Position numbers and translations under genes: made by a program
The notes under the pieces: generated by a model
What the model was told of the DNA's origin: nothing
Database searches by the model: none
Seen by the model: only the letters and a program-made list of their open reading frames with translations
Origin: JADLGL01 sp963667605
Lineage (GTDB): Bacteria > Pseudomonadota > Alphaproteobacteria > Rhizobiales > Kaistiaceae
Direction of reading: 5' to 3'
DNA length: 64,000 bases
NCBI GenBank assembly: GCA_963667605.2
Contig: CAXXUZ010000003.1
Span: 744,001 to 808,000, forward strand
In this document: in pieces, positions 27,059 through 35,073 of the stretch
Layout of the letters: each line of letters opens with the position of its first letter
Numbering within the stretch: the first letter of the stretch is position 1

Positions 27059-27990
27059 ATGGTCATCTCAACGCCGATTGGACGCCGCCTTAGCTCCGCA
27101 CTGATCGGTATGATCGTTCTGGCGACCGCCCCGGCGCAGGCGTTGTTCCTCGACGCGCTGACGTGTGAGTTGGACCCGCTTTACGATCGCTGCTTGGCGC
27201 TTGGGCTGCAAGATTTTGCAGAAAATCTGCCGCGGGGTGCGGCCAAGGACCGGGCCTTTGTCGCATCGTTCGCCGGATTGCACTTCACTGCGCGGACGGA
27301 GTCCGAACGTGACTTTCCGCCTGATCCCGCGGTCTGGACGGACGGCGTTTCAGAATTGATGGCTTCGGTGGTTCGAGTTCTCGATCTCGCCCTGCGACGA
27401 GAGAACTTTGAAGCCGCTGCCGCTGAAGTCGACGCGATCAGTCCCGGAACGGCTCAGTTATTGGCGCTTCGCTACCTGGGGGAAGCCCACATCCTCTTCG
27501 GCGCGCCGGCCGACGCTGTCCCCATTCTACAGCGCTACCTGGCGGACATTTCTAATATTTCAAGCCCACCCTCTCGACTCGGCCACTTGGGAAACGTGGC
27601 ATGGCTATTGGCAGAGGCGGGCGACGAGGAATCCGCGGCGCAGGCGGTGGCCGCCCTACTTGAGATCGCCAATTCGCACCCCATTGCCCAGCTGCGCCCC
27701 ATCTTCTCCATGGATGCAGCCGCCGCGGAGAGCCTACTCGTGGGCACTAGCGCGGGAGCTGCGCGGATCGAAGCGGCTCTTGACGCCCTCTACGCCCTGT
27801 CAAATCTGCCGCCAGGGTTCACTGTGGAGACACAAGCGATCGCCGTGAAGAACTACGGTCGGTTGGGGTTGACATCAGAAGCTGCGGGCGAGCGCTCGCA
27901 CAACAAGTCCTGACTGCGATCGATGAAGTTGATTCGGACCGACAGGGAGAGGTACTGCGGAACCTGATGGAAGCGAGATTCCCCTTCTAG
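27059..27990 (+). pseudogene. Secreted helical-repeat protein with a C-terminal frameshift
   Basis: The frame begins with a signal-like segment (MVISTPIGRRLSSALIGM, then VLATAPAQA) and is rich in alpha-helix with TPR-like spacing (GEAHILFGAPADAVPILQRY, GNVAWLLAEAGDEESAAQAV). Near 27886 the frame is lost and stops at 27913. Another frame continues at once with ALAQQVLTAIDEVDSDRQGE and ends EARFPF at 27990. A nearly identical ending occurs at 34374-34466 in the same form, which supports the longer frame as the original. So a small indel separates about 277 residues from the last 32. No enzyme signature is seen. Confidence 0.7.
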
Positions 27991-28042
27991 CCCAGACGGA
28001 CGACAGAAGACTTAGTCGCGAGCCTGAGCAAAGGCTGGGTCA

Positions 28043-28175
28043 AGGGTCGAAATCCCATCGCCCGCTCCAATATCTTCGACATCGCGAAAGTGGCGGAAGA
28101 TGGTGGTTTCTAGACCTGAAGAGGGCTCGGAAACGAGACCTGAACGCGGACCGAAAAGGGCCGGCCGCGCAATCG
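28043..28175 (+). repeat. tRNA-Gly composite repeat, copy 5 (tail shortened)
   Basis: AGGGTCGAAATCCCATCGCC then CGCTCCA, followed by ATCGCGAAAGTGGCGGAAGA, TGGTGGTTTCT, CTCGGAAACGAGACCTGAAC and GCGGACCGAAAAGGGC. The CGGTTAC pair and the final block are missing. The copy begins 53 bp after the stop codon of the helical-repeat pseudogene. Confidence 0.85.
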
Positions 28176-28321
28176 AGATCGCGTCAGACGGCACATTCGC
28201 TTCGGTAGCGGTACTATCGATTTGTGAGGCGGCCTTGCGCTTGCAATGGAATCCGCTGAGAAAAGCGTGGAGCATCTGCGCGTTTCAGAGATGCCCCACT
28301 ACCCAGCAGAGTGCTCGATGG

Positions 28322-28783
28322 TCACTCGACGAACATTGTATCCAATCCGTCCGGCAGGAAGATAAATATCACCACGGGTTCGTCGCCAAAGTTGGCGTCG
28401 GCGTGAACTTGTCCGCCTGGCTGGAAGTAATAGGTTCCCGGCCCATTGCCATCTCCGGGCTCCTCGCCCTCAAGCCAATGGGTGTGCAAACCGCTAATGA
28501 CGACGCCGCGGTAGTCCTGGCTGTGATAGTGCATCGCGCCCGGAAAACCAGCGGGAAGCCGGAGGAGCACACCGGCCGGGCCGTTCACCGGATCGCCCCA
28601 TAGCACGGCGATTTCAACCGGTGAGCCTTCAGCCGTCGGGAAGAACTGTGCCTCTTCGAAGGGTATCTGGACAAAGTCCTGTGCGCTCACCGGTGTCGCG
28701 GCAAACGTGGCAATAGCCAGACAACCAGCGCCGGCCAAAGCCGAGATGTGCCCACTGCGCTGCAATACAGATCGTATGTTCAT
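28322..28783 (-). CDS. Secreted cupin-domain protein
   Basis: The 153-residue product has a signal peptide (residues 1-35, ending TPVSAQ) and a single cupin barrel. Metal-ligand candidates are AMHYHSQDYRGVVISG in the first cupin motif and GQVHADANFGDEPVVIFIF in the second. The fold resembles DUF4437-type cupins. It is probably periplasmic and the substrate is unknown. It starts from an ATG at 28783 and is read toward repeat copy 5. Confidence 0.8.
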   Translation of the reverse strand: MNIRSVLQRSGHISALAGAGCLAIATFAATPVSAQDFVQIPFEEAQFFPTAEGSPVEIAVLWGDPVNGPAGVLLRLPAGFPGAMHYHSQDYRGVVISGLHTHWLEGEEPGDGNGPGTYYFQPGGQVHADANFGDEPVVIFIFLPDGLDTMFVE

Positions 28784-28949
28784 TGCATGTCTCCCTGTTG
28801 TCGCCGAACGCCAAACTCACCGTCTGGGCTTCCCAGCGGACGCCCGACCGCACAACTGACAGGTGAATCCAATCAGCATGTCATTTAACGTTTAAATTAA
28901 ATGATCGTCGCTGGGTTGTCAACGTCACGGGACATCGGAGGACACGACA

Positions 28950-29310
28950 AAGCACCGGTATCGGTCTCAAGTTCCTTCCGTAAGCTCCGCGCTCGACATT
29001 TATGCCAGCGTCGCGGAGGCCGCGATAAAGTGCGTTGAGAAGGCCGTGGCCACCATTGACGGCCGCTGCTTCCGGTCGGACGATCGGCAGAACGAGGTAG
29101 TCCTGATCGAGCCACTTGAGCCTCGGCGGTAGTCCGGCGCGCAGAAGCGAGCTTTTGCCCGATCCGGATGCTCCAAGGATTTACCAGGAGCTTGCAGCCA
29201 TCGCCATTACGAAGCTCGTCAAGCTGATCGAGCGCCCGGTGAAGGTCACCGTCGCGACCGAAGAAAACGCCCACCTCCGGTTCGTCGAGAGCTTGTAGAC
29301 CTCACCATGC
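28950..29310 (-). pseudogene. Remnant of a STAND-type ATPase (P-loop region)
   Basis: Two minus-strand frames join to give GLQALDEPEVGVFFGRDGDL, HRALDQLDELRNGDGCKLLV, a frameshift near 29180, then LGASGSGKSSLLRAGLPPRL and LDQDYLVLPIVRPEAA. The Walker A motif GASGSGKSS and the FFGRD segment before it are typical of bacterial nSTAND1 ATPases, often fused to WD40 repeats. Both ends are missing and there is a frameshift, so only a fragment of about 115 residues survives. Confidence 0.65.
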
Positions 29311-29448
29311 TTGGGTAGCCTCGACAGCGGAGGCCTCACCTGGCCGTCGGCGAGCACGCTCGCCATGCCCTATCTCGCAACGCCGCCGAACTGACGTGGC
29401 TTCCTTTCATTGTGGTACCCTCATGCCCGAGGAACAGGAGGAGACGTT

Positions 29449-30108
29449 ATGCAAACCAGAAACATGATATTCGGCCTCGGTATGGCCGTTGCTGCCGCCG
29501 GCCTAACGGCCGCGGCGGTCGCCCAGAACAATGGCGAGGGCGAAATGAGCTTCTTCGTCACCAGCGTCGGCTCCGGAGAGGGCGGCAATCTCGGCGGCCT
29601 GGAGGGCGCTGATGCGCATTGTCAATCGCTTGCGGCGGCCGTGGGTGCCGGTGATCGCGTGTGGCGGGCCTATTTGAGCACCATCGACTTGGGCGGTGGC
29701 GAGGGGGGCGACGCCCGCGACAGGATCGGCGAAGGGCCCTGGTTCAATGCCGAGGGTGTGTTAATCGCCGCAAATCTGGACGATCTGCACACCGAGGGGG
29801 CCAACAATATAAACAAGGAGACGGCCCTGACCGAAGCGGGGGCGATCGTACCGGGACGAGGCGATTCCCCCAACCAGCACGATATCCTGACCGGGACGTT
29901 GCAGGATGGGACCGCCGCTAACGCCACCTGTATCAACTGGACCAGTAGCAGCAACGATCAATCGACCATTGTTGGGCACACGGATCTCCAAGGCAATCCG
30001 TCTGGGATCAACTTCTGGAACTATTCGCACGGCACCCGTGGTTGCAGCCAGGAAGCGCTGGTTAGAACAGGCGGCGCTGGCTACTTCTACTGCTTTGCTG
30101 CCCAGTGA
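29449..30108 (+). CDS. Secreted lectin-like protein of unknown function
   Basis: The 219-residue product starts at an ATG with a strong AGGAGGAGA site 5-13 nt upstream. It has a signal peptide (MIFGLGMAVAAAGLTAAA) and a mature domain with GGLEGADAHCQSLAAAVGAG, WRAYLST and later NYSHGTRGCSQEALVRTGG. Three or four cysteines and many small residues suggest a C-type-lectin-like or collagen-endostatin-like extracellular fold. That is an impression from pattern only, and no ligand can be named. It is followed within 15 bp by a partial tail of the island repeat. Confidence 0.65.
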   Translation: MQTRNMIFGLGMAVAAAGLTAAAVAQNNGEGEMSFFVTSVGSGEGGNLGGLEGADAHCQSLAAAVGAGDRVWRAYLSTIDLGGGEGGDARDRIGEGPWFNAEGVLIAANLDDLHTEGANNINKETALTEAGAIVPGRGDSPNQHDILTGTLQDGTAANATCINWTSSSNDQSTIVGHTDLQGNPSGINFWNYSHGTRGCSQEALVRTGGAGYFYCFAAQ

Positions 30109-30122
30109 TCGATGGCGGAATG

Positions 30123-30177
30123 GGCTTCTAGAAACGTCTCCGTTCCCTCGTGGCTACATCGACAAGGGATCGACCAC
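30123..30177 (+). repeat. Partial tail of the island repeat
   Basis: GGCTTCTAGAAACG followed by GTTCCCTCGTGGCTACATCG and ACAAGGGATCGACCA matches the end of the tail (CGGTTACCGCGCGGTTACAT, CGACGAGCGATCGACGA) with about six mismatches. The tRNA part is absent. It lies exactly between the lectin-like gene and the SDR gene, so it marks another unit boundary. The 150 bp up to the SDR start hold no gene. Confidence 0.55.
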
Positions 30178-30330
30178 TTGGTACGCAATCGATCTTCGTG
30201 ACGGTGTGGTAGTGTTCGACGGTTGCCCGCGAAAAGCGAAGGCCGTTGGGATACGACGGGATGCAAGATTTGCCGCGCAAGAGGGTGCCGCAACAGGCCG
30301 TGCGGCGTCTCAAATTCAAGGAGGCGTGGA

Positions 30331-31272
30331 GTGCAAGAACTAGATCGTTTTGGCGGTGGCGGATGGACCCCGGCTCGATTGCCGGACCTCAAGGGCAAGA
30401 CCTATGTCGTCACCGGCGCGAATATCGGTATCGGGTTTCAGGCGACAAAATCTCTGACAGGCAAGGGTGCTCGCGTATTGATGCTCTGCCGCGACTTGGC
30501 GAAGGCAGAAGCAGCCGCCGCCGATATCAAAAGAGCGCATCGTAAGGCTGAACTGACCATCGTGCAGATGGACCTATCGGAACTGGCGTCAGTCAGGAAC
30601 GGATCGGCGGAGGTTTTGAAGCATCTGCCTACGATCGATGGCCTGATCTGCAACGCTGGTATCATGATGACACCCACTCGGAAGCTGACCGGTGATGGGT
30701 TCGAGCTTCAGCTGGCGGTCAATCACTTCAGCCATTTTCTGCTTGCAGGAATATTGTTTCCTCAAATAGCCAAGGATGGCCGGATCCTGACGACTTCTAG
30801 TGTTGCGCATCGGTCGGGGCTTAAACGAATCAAATTCGAGGATATCAATTTCGCCAATGACTACCGCGGGTGGACAGCGTACTCGCAAAGCAAACTTGCC
30901 AATCTAATGTTTGGCCTCGAGCTGGATCGGCGGCTTCAAGCGACAGGGAGCAAGATCAGAGCAGTTGTTTGTCATCCCGGCATTGCTGCGACCAATCTCA
31001 CAACGTCCGTGGGGCCGTTCTTGCGTCCGTTGATGAGGTTCGGGAACCTCTTCATCGCCCAATCGGCGACGAGAGGAGCTTGGCCGACCTTGCTGGCTGC
31101 GACCGACCCCGAAGCAAAAGGCGGTGGGTTCTATGGTCCAACCCGGCGCGGTGAGTCGGGCGGGCCCGTGCGCCAGGTCGCCCCCGCGGCCCACGCGCTG
31201 GACGAGGCAGCAGCCGCGAAGCTCTGGGAGTTGTCGGAGAAGAGTATCGGGATCAACTGGCCGGCCGGGTGA
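30331..31272 (+). CDS. Short-chain dehydrogenase/reductase
   Basis: A classical SDR of about 313 residues. It shows the cofactor motif TGANIGIGFQATKSL, the NAG motif (ICNAGIMM), the catalytic Ser in LTTSSVAHRSG and YSQSKLAN (YxxxK). The C-terminal extension (GGFYGPTRRGESGGPVRQVA) resembles the retinol-dehydrogenase/WWOX-like subgroup. The GTG at 30331 follows AAGGAGGCG and is a better start than the upstream ATGs. It should reduce or oxidise a carbonyl or alcohol with NADP(H); the substrate is unknown. Confidence 0.85.
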   Translation: MQELDRFGGGGWTPARLPDLKGKTYVVTGANIGIGFQATKSLTGKGARVLMLCRDLAKAEAAAADIKRAHRKAELTIVQMDLSELASVRNGSAEVLKHLPTIDGLICNAGIMMTPTRKLTGDGFELQLAVNHFSHFLLAGILFPQIAKDGRILTTSSVAHRSGLKRIKFEDINFANDYRGWTAYSQSKLANLMFGLELDRRLQATGSKIRAVVCHPGIAATNLTTSVGPFLRPLMRFGNLFIAQSATRGAWPTLLAATDPEAKGGGFYGPTRRGESGGPVRQVAPAAHALDEAAAAKLWELSEKSIGINWPAG

Positions 31273-31292
31273 CCTGGCAATACAGTGTAGGT

Positions 31293-31326
31293 CGGGGTAA
31301 CGGTTTCGAATCCCGTGGCCCGCTTC
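31293..31326 (+). repeat. tRNA-Gly 3' fragment, copy 6 (weak tail)
   Basis: GGTAACGGTTTCGAATCCCG then TGGCCCGCTTCAAAT resembles the T-arm and acceptor end of the tRNA with several changes. It starts 21 bp after the SDR stop codon. The tail behind it is not convincingly conserved beyond about 31350. It marks the boundary between the SDR and the metzincin segment. Confidence 0.55.
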
Positions 31327-31428
31327 AAATCCGGCGACATGACAGGTGCTGCCCGCCCCCCTTATCCCTAAGGACACGGCTTCAGAACGCCCCCTTTGTT
31401 GGTCACGGTGCCGCGTAGAACAGCGGAT

Positions 31429-31673
31429 GTATCGCGCTAAACGACACTCCTTAGTATCGGAAAACAAGTCAAATCATTCCCAAGTGACCGATCCATCTGA
31501 TGCGCCGCAAAACCCATGCCTGGCCTGACGACATTGTCTGGCCCGTTGAAAAGTAGAACATGAAATTCTCCCCGTCGGCGTATTCCTCACACTCGAACTG
31601 GTTAACTATTCCACTCCCACTGTAGTCGTATCGCGCTAAACGACACTCCTTAGTATCGGAAAACAAGTCAAAT
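31429..31673. repeat. 46-bp perfect direct repeat at the end of the metzincin gene
   Basis: The 46 bp at 31429-31474 and 31628-31673 are identical, beginning GTATCGCGCTAAACGACACT and ending GGAAAACAAGTCAAAT. The second is inside the protease coding region (LFSDTKECRLARY). The first lies at its end and supplies the stop codon. This is a local duplication of coding sequence 199 bp away, and it may have replaced the original gene end. Confidence 0.85.
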
Positions 31674-32615
31674 ACAGCACCGTTGGACTCTGTGGTATGC
31701 GACAAACTCATTAGATGTCCCGCTTCATGATAAAATAGTCTTCCCCTGATCATTTTCAGAAAAATCGGTGTCATCTCGAAGCGCCGAAGGAACACATGAG
31801 GCTGTCGACCCTTCGACAAGCGGGCTCCCCATCAGTGTGGCGATTCCGTCAGTGAACTCCCCCTTGATGTAGTCGACACGTACAACGTTGAGCGCTCTAT
31901 CTCGACCAAACCGCTGGTTTGCTATATCGCACAGACTACGATAATGGCCACTAAAATCCTCCAGATCCATTGTTCTGTGATACTTTTCTATTTCCACCTG
32001 CGTACCATATTCAAAGTCAATAGTTCCCACTATCATACTATGCCCAAAGAATATATTGTTTATCTCGGTCTCTATCCCATTCCTCGCCTTTGATTCGATC
32101 GTAGAGTCTAGCCCATCTATCATAACGAGAACGTTTATATCGATTGCCTGCACAGCACTTACGCTTCCCGAACGGACGAGGACTACCGCGTCGCTAATGC
32201 GACTTCCAAGATCTGTAGAGACAATAATAGTGTAAAGGCCCTCGGCTAGCGCAAAGCGTTCAGCAGTTGGCAAATATACTGTCACCTCCCTAACATCGGT
32301 TAGATTGTCTACAAATCCTTCATTTTGAAAATTGTCGATAGGCCAGTGTTGGTAAAGTGGCCCGCCAGGGCCGATTACTTCCCATATTGTAACGTTGTCT
32401 CGTTCATATTCAGCTCTTGCGTTGAAGAGAAACGATATGTCACCCTGCTCGATCCGGAACGAGAAACTTTGAAAACTGCCGGTTGTGACGAAACTAATAC
32501 ATCGGAGATCGGCACCAAGACTAGGGCATGCTGTTTGCTCGCTAACTTGGGCCGCGCTCGGCCCAACCGCCAGGAACAGTGGTATCAGCATCGCCAGAGT
32601 TCTTGTTGCGCGCAT
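31469..32615 (-). pseudogene. Secreted metzincin-type metalloprotease with a frameshift
   Basis: The 5' frame (from the ATG at 32615) gives a signal peptide (MRATRTLAMLIPLFLAVGPS) and about 290 residues, ending in a frameshift at a run of four G (31743-31746, C on the plus strand). The second frame then reads GRLFYHEAGHLMSLSHT, a HExGHxxxLxH zinc motif of metzincins, and continues to SSGQAWVLRR. Removing one G joins the halves without loss. Its G+C is clearly lower than its neighbours, which suggests transfer. The frameshift may be real or a homopolymer error. Confidence 0.7.
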
Positions 32616-32645
32616 CGCCAAAGCCGTGCTGGCGATTGTCACATG

Positions 32646-33044
32646 CTACGCCCCCCCACCAGCAACAATAGCCGGCGACGCCGGAAGCTTGGTTCCAAAA
32701 GGTATAGAGTGGGACAGGCAATAGAAATAGAACACGACTGTAAGCAGGTTTGCTTTGATCGGCGAGTGCAGTATGAACCGTTCATCGCACTTGTCGTCAG
32801 CCTCTCTCGAGGCGGTCTCGGCGGGTGTTTCGCCAGGCTCGCGCTTGGCCACCATGTAGTACAAGGATATCAACGCTGTATTCGTTACGGCGGCGAGTTT
32901 GGCTTCCCTGTCGGATTCGGGAGGCACCTCCGCGGGAAAACGCACATGCATCCCGTCTGACAGTTCGACCGGGTTTGTCGTGACATTACATCCCGCCAAA
33001 GCTGCGGTGGCGCCAAGCAACAAAGCCACTTTGATTGATCGCAT
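32646..33044 (-). CDS. Small lipoprotein of unknown function
   Basis: The product starts MRSIKVALLLGATAALAGCN, a lipoprotein signal with lipobox ALAGC. The mature part of about 112 residues contains GMHVRFPAEVPPESDREAKL and CDERFILHSPIKANLLTVVF. A longer frame from 33137 has no signal and is unlikely. It lies 30 bp upstream of the metzincin gene on the same strand, so the two may be co-transcribed. No family is recognised. Confidence 0.6.
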   Translation of the reverse strand: MRSIKVALLLGATAALAGCNVTTNPVELSDGMHVRFPAEVPPESDREAKLAAVTNTALISLYYMVAKREPGETPAETASREADDKCDERFILHSPIKANLLTVVFYFYCLSHSIPFGTKLPASPAIVAGGGA

Positions 33045-33431
33045 CGGACTTCTCCCTTTGTGCGATAGCCTCCCATTTGGCCAGATCAACGCACAGTCCG
33101 GGGGAAACGCCCCTGGCGCCAAGCAACCGGGGCTCAACCTAGAGTGTTCGTCGCTGCGTGATTCGCACTCAACTACCTGCTAACATTGATCGGGTCGGTA
33201 CAACCTGAGTTCTGGCGCCCTTGGCTGCCAGTTCGATCGATCCAGCTCAGACCGAGCGGTCGGTTGCAGTTTCTGGAATCCGGTCCCGTCCGCTCGATTG
33301 AGGTGCACGTGAAGTTGCTGAGAAGCGGACGGCCGAGCGTGGCCAATGAACAAGCCGCGGTTGTCGCGTGGTCTGACCAGCCGCCCCGCGCTATATGAGA
33401 CATCTGTTCGTCGAAGCCGAGGAACCTCGCC
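33045..33431. other. Intergenic stretch without a supported gene
   Basis: These 387 bp lie between the divergent lipoprotein and cyclase genes and should hold their promoters. Short open frames exist on both strands but overlap each other and show no signal, motif or ribosome site that I can support. Confidence 0.6.
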
Positions 33432-34247
33432 ATGCCCATCTATGTCGACCGGCATGACATGCACGGCCTGTCGGCCGCGGAAATCGCCGAAGCTCATCGC
33501 CAGGACTTGGAGGTGCAGCAGCGATACGGGGTCAGATTTCTTACCTACTGGCACGACGAGCAACGCGGGACGGGGTTCTGCTTGATCGACGCACCGAATA
33601 AAGAAGCGGCAATGCGCATCCATGCCGAGACGCACGGAAATCTGGTGCAGGACATCATTGAGGTCGACCTGTCGGCGGTGCAGGCCTTCCTTGACAGAAT
33701 AGCCGACCCTGCCGGCATCGACGGGAGAAATAAACCGTCAATTGATTCCGCGTTCAGGGCCATCATGTTCACCGACATCGTCGGATCCACCGAAATGACG
33801 GCCCGACTTGGCGATCTCAGCGGTGTTGAGATGGTCAGAGCCCATGATGGACTGGTGCGCCAAGCGCTGGTCGACTTCGACGGGCGCGAAGTGAAGCATC
33901 TTGGTGATGGGATCATGGCCTCATTCCTCGAGGTGACCTCGGCATTGCACGCCGCACTTGCTGTCAATCAGGCGATAGCCAAGTTCTGTGAAAGCAGCTC
34001 CGAGAAGCTCCAAATCCGCATCGGCCTCGACGCCGGGGAGCCGATTGAGGACAGCAATGATCTTTTCGGGGCCACTGTTCAGTTGGCCGCCCGACTGTGT
34101 GCGGCGGCGGCGCCGGACACGATCTTGGTTTCCAAGGCGGTCAGCGACGCAGCGTCAAACGCTTTCACCACAAAGGAGATCGGCGACCGCCAAATGAAAG
34201 GCTTCAAGGACCCGATCCCCATCTACGAGTTGGTGGCTGCTGCCTAG
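33432..34247 (+). CDS. DUF4242 domain fused to a class III adenylate/guanylate cyclase domain
   Basis: The N-terminal 85 residues (MPIYVDRHDMHGLSAAEIAE, LTYWHDEQRGTGFCLIDAPN, KEAAMRIHAETHG) are of the DUF4242, nickel-binding SCO4226-like type. A class III cyclase domain follows: FTDIVGSTEMTARLGD with the first metal Asp, VKHLGDGIMASF with the second, and RIGLDAGEPIEDSNDLFGAT with substrate residues. It ends MKGFKDPIPIYELV, the usual end of such domains. No membrane segment is present, so it should be cytoplasmic. Regulation of the cyclase by metal or a ligand bound to the first domain is inference. Confidence 0.82.
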   Translation: MPIYVDRHDMHGLSAAEIAEAHRQDLEVQQRYGVRFLTYWHDEQRGTGFCLIDAPNKEAAMRIHAETHGNLVQDIIEVDLSAVQAFLDRIADPAGIDGRNKPSIDSAFRAIMFTDIVGSTEMTARLGDLSGVEMVRAHDGLVRQALVDFDGREVKHLGDGIMASFLEVTSALHAALAVNQAIAKFCESSSEKLQIRIGLDAGEPIEDSNDLFGATVQLAARLCAAAAPDTILVSKAVSDAASNAFTTKEIGDRQMKGFKDPIPIYELVAAA

Positions 34248-34373
34248 CAGACACCAACGCAGGCGTACCGCGAACGCAATCCTGATCGAGGGTTGGGCAA
34301 AAGCCGCCGCCCACTCCGGCGCCACCGACATCGCTGAAGTGGCCGAAGGAAGTCGCCATCCGCCGACTTCAAT

Positions 34374-34466
34374 GCACAACCAGTCCTGACTGCGATCGAT
34401 GATGTTGACCCGGACCGACGGGGTGAAGTGCTGCGGAATTTGATGGAGGCAAGGTTCCCCTTCTAG
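34374..34466 (+). pseudogene. Fragment: C-terminus of a second copy of the helical-repeat protein
   Basis: The frame AQPVLTAIDDVDPDRRGEVL followed by RNLMEARFPF and TAG closely matches the end of the gene at 27059-27990, with about six changes in 30 residues. No homologous upstream part is seen, so only a 3' stub remains. It is followed after about 35 bp by a partial repeat tail, mirroring the arrangement at 27.9-28.2 kb. Confidence 0.65.
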
Positions 34467-34479
34467 CTCAGATAATGAG

Positions 34480-34530
34480 GCGTTGCTCTCGGGCACCGCC
34501 TACCGGATGGCTACATCGAAGAGCGATCCG
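34480..34530 (+). repeat. Partial tail of the island repeat
   Basis: GAGGCGTTG then CTCGGGCACCGCCTACCGGA and GGCTACATCGAAGAGCGATC match the GAGGCGTGAACG and TTACCGCGCGGTTACATCGA, CGAGCGATC parts of the tail. The tRNA part is missing. The last codons of the membrane protein at 34511 lie within it. Confidence 0.55.
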
Positions 34531-34867
34531 CTGCGCTCGGTCCCTCGCGGGCAGACATATCGGCAGTAAGACTGCCAAACAGAAGTGCCGCCGCCAGGGC
34601 GACCTTGACCGGAAGGCCCTCCAGAACCGGGGAGGCGCCGGTCACCGCGCCCAGCGCAACGACACCGATGAAAAGGCCCAAGGCGGCTCGCGAGGCCGCG
34701 CGTGGTTTTACGAACGACCACACGAAGAGTCCCGCGAAACCGGCGCCAATGATCATCGCACCGACAACGATCTGACCGGAGTCACTCCGGTTTATAGGGG
34801 TGAATGGACCTACCAAGTGGAGCAGGGTCAGCACCGCGATGGCAATGCGAGGTACCGCGTTCTGCAT
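34511..34867 (-). CDS. Small membrane protein of unknown function
   Basis: From the ATG at 34867 the 118-residue product has four likely membrane helices (AIAVLTLLHLVGPF, IVVGAMIIGAGFAGLFVWSF, AALGLFIGVVALGAVTG, VKVALAAALLFGSLTA). A TTG at 34900 is an alternative start. The C-terminal 10 residues are encoded by a repeat tail fragment, so the original end may have been replaced. Family not recognised. Confidence 0.55.
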   Translation of the reverse strand: MQNAVPRIAIAVLTLLHLVGPFTPINRSDSGQIVVGAMIIGAGFAGLFVWSFVKPRAASRAALGLFIGVVALGAVTGASPVLEGLPVKVALAAALLFGSLTADMSAREGPSAADRSSM

Positions 34868-35073
34868 TTCGGCTTCAGCGCCCTTCGCAAGCACGAGCAA
34901 TCGCCCGGCAATGTCGTTTTTTAATGTCGGTCGTCGAACTTGAGCGAATTAGTCGGGTCTTGGCTAGAGCAGGAGTATGTCACCTGCCCCAACACTCAAC
35001 CCGTCGAGCAACTATCGCCGCTGCCTCGTATTCCGTTGGACACTCGGAATTGTCCACGCACTCGCGACGATGG

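Noticed and set aside
18184..34530. The tRNA-tail repeats as a bacterial SINE-like retroposon
   Set aside because: There is no A-rich end, no target duplications that I could find around the copies, and no reverse transcriptase in the window. The attachment-site explanation is simpler.
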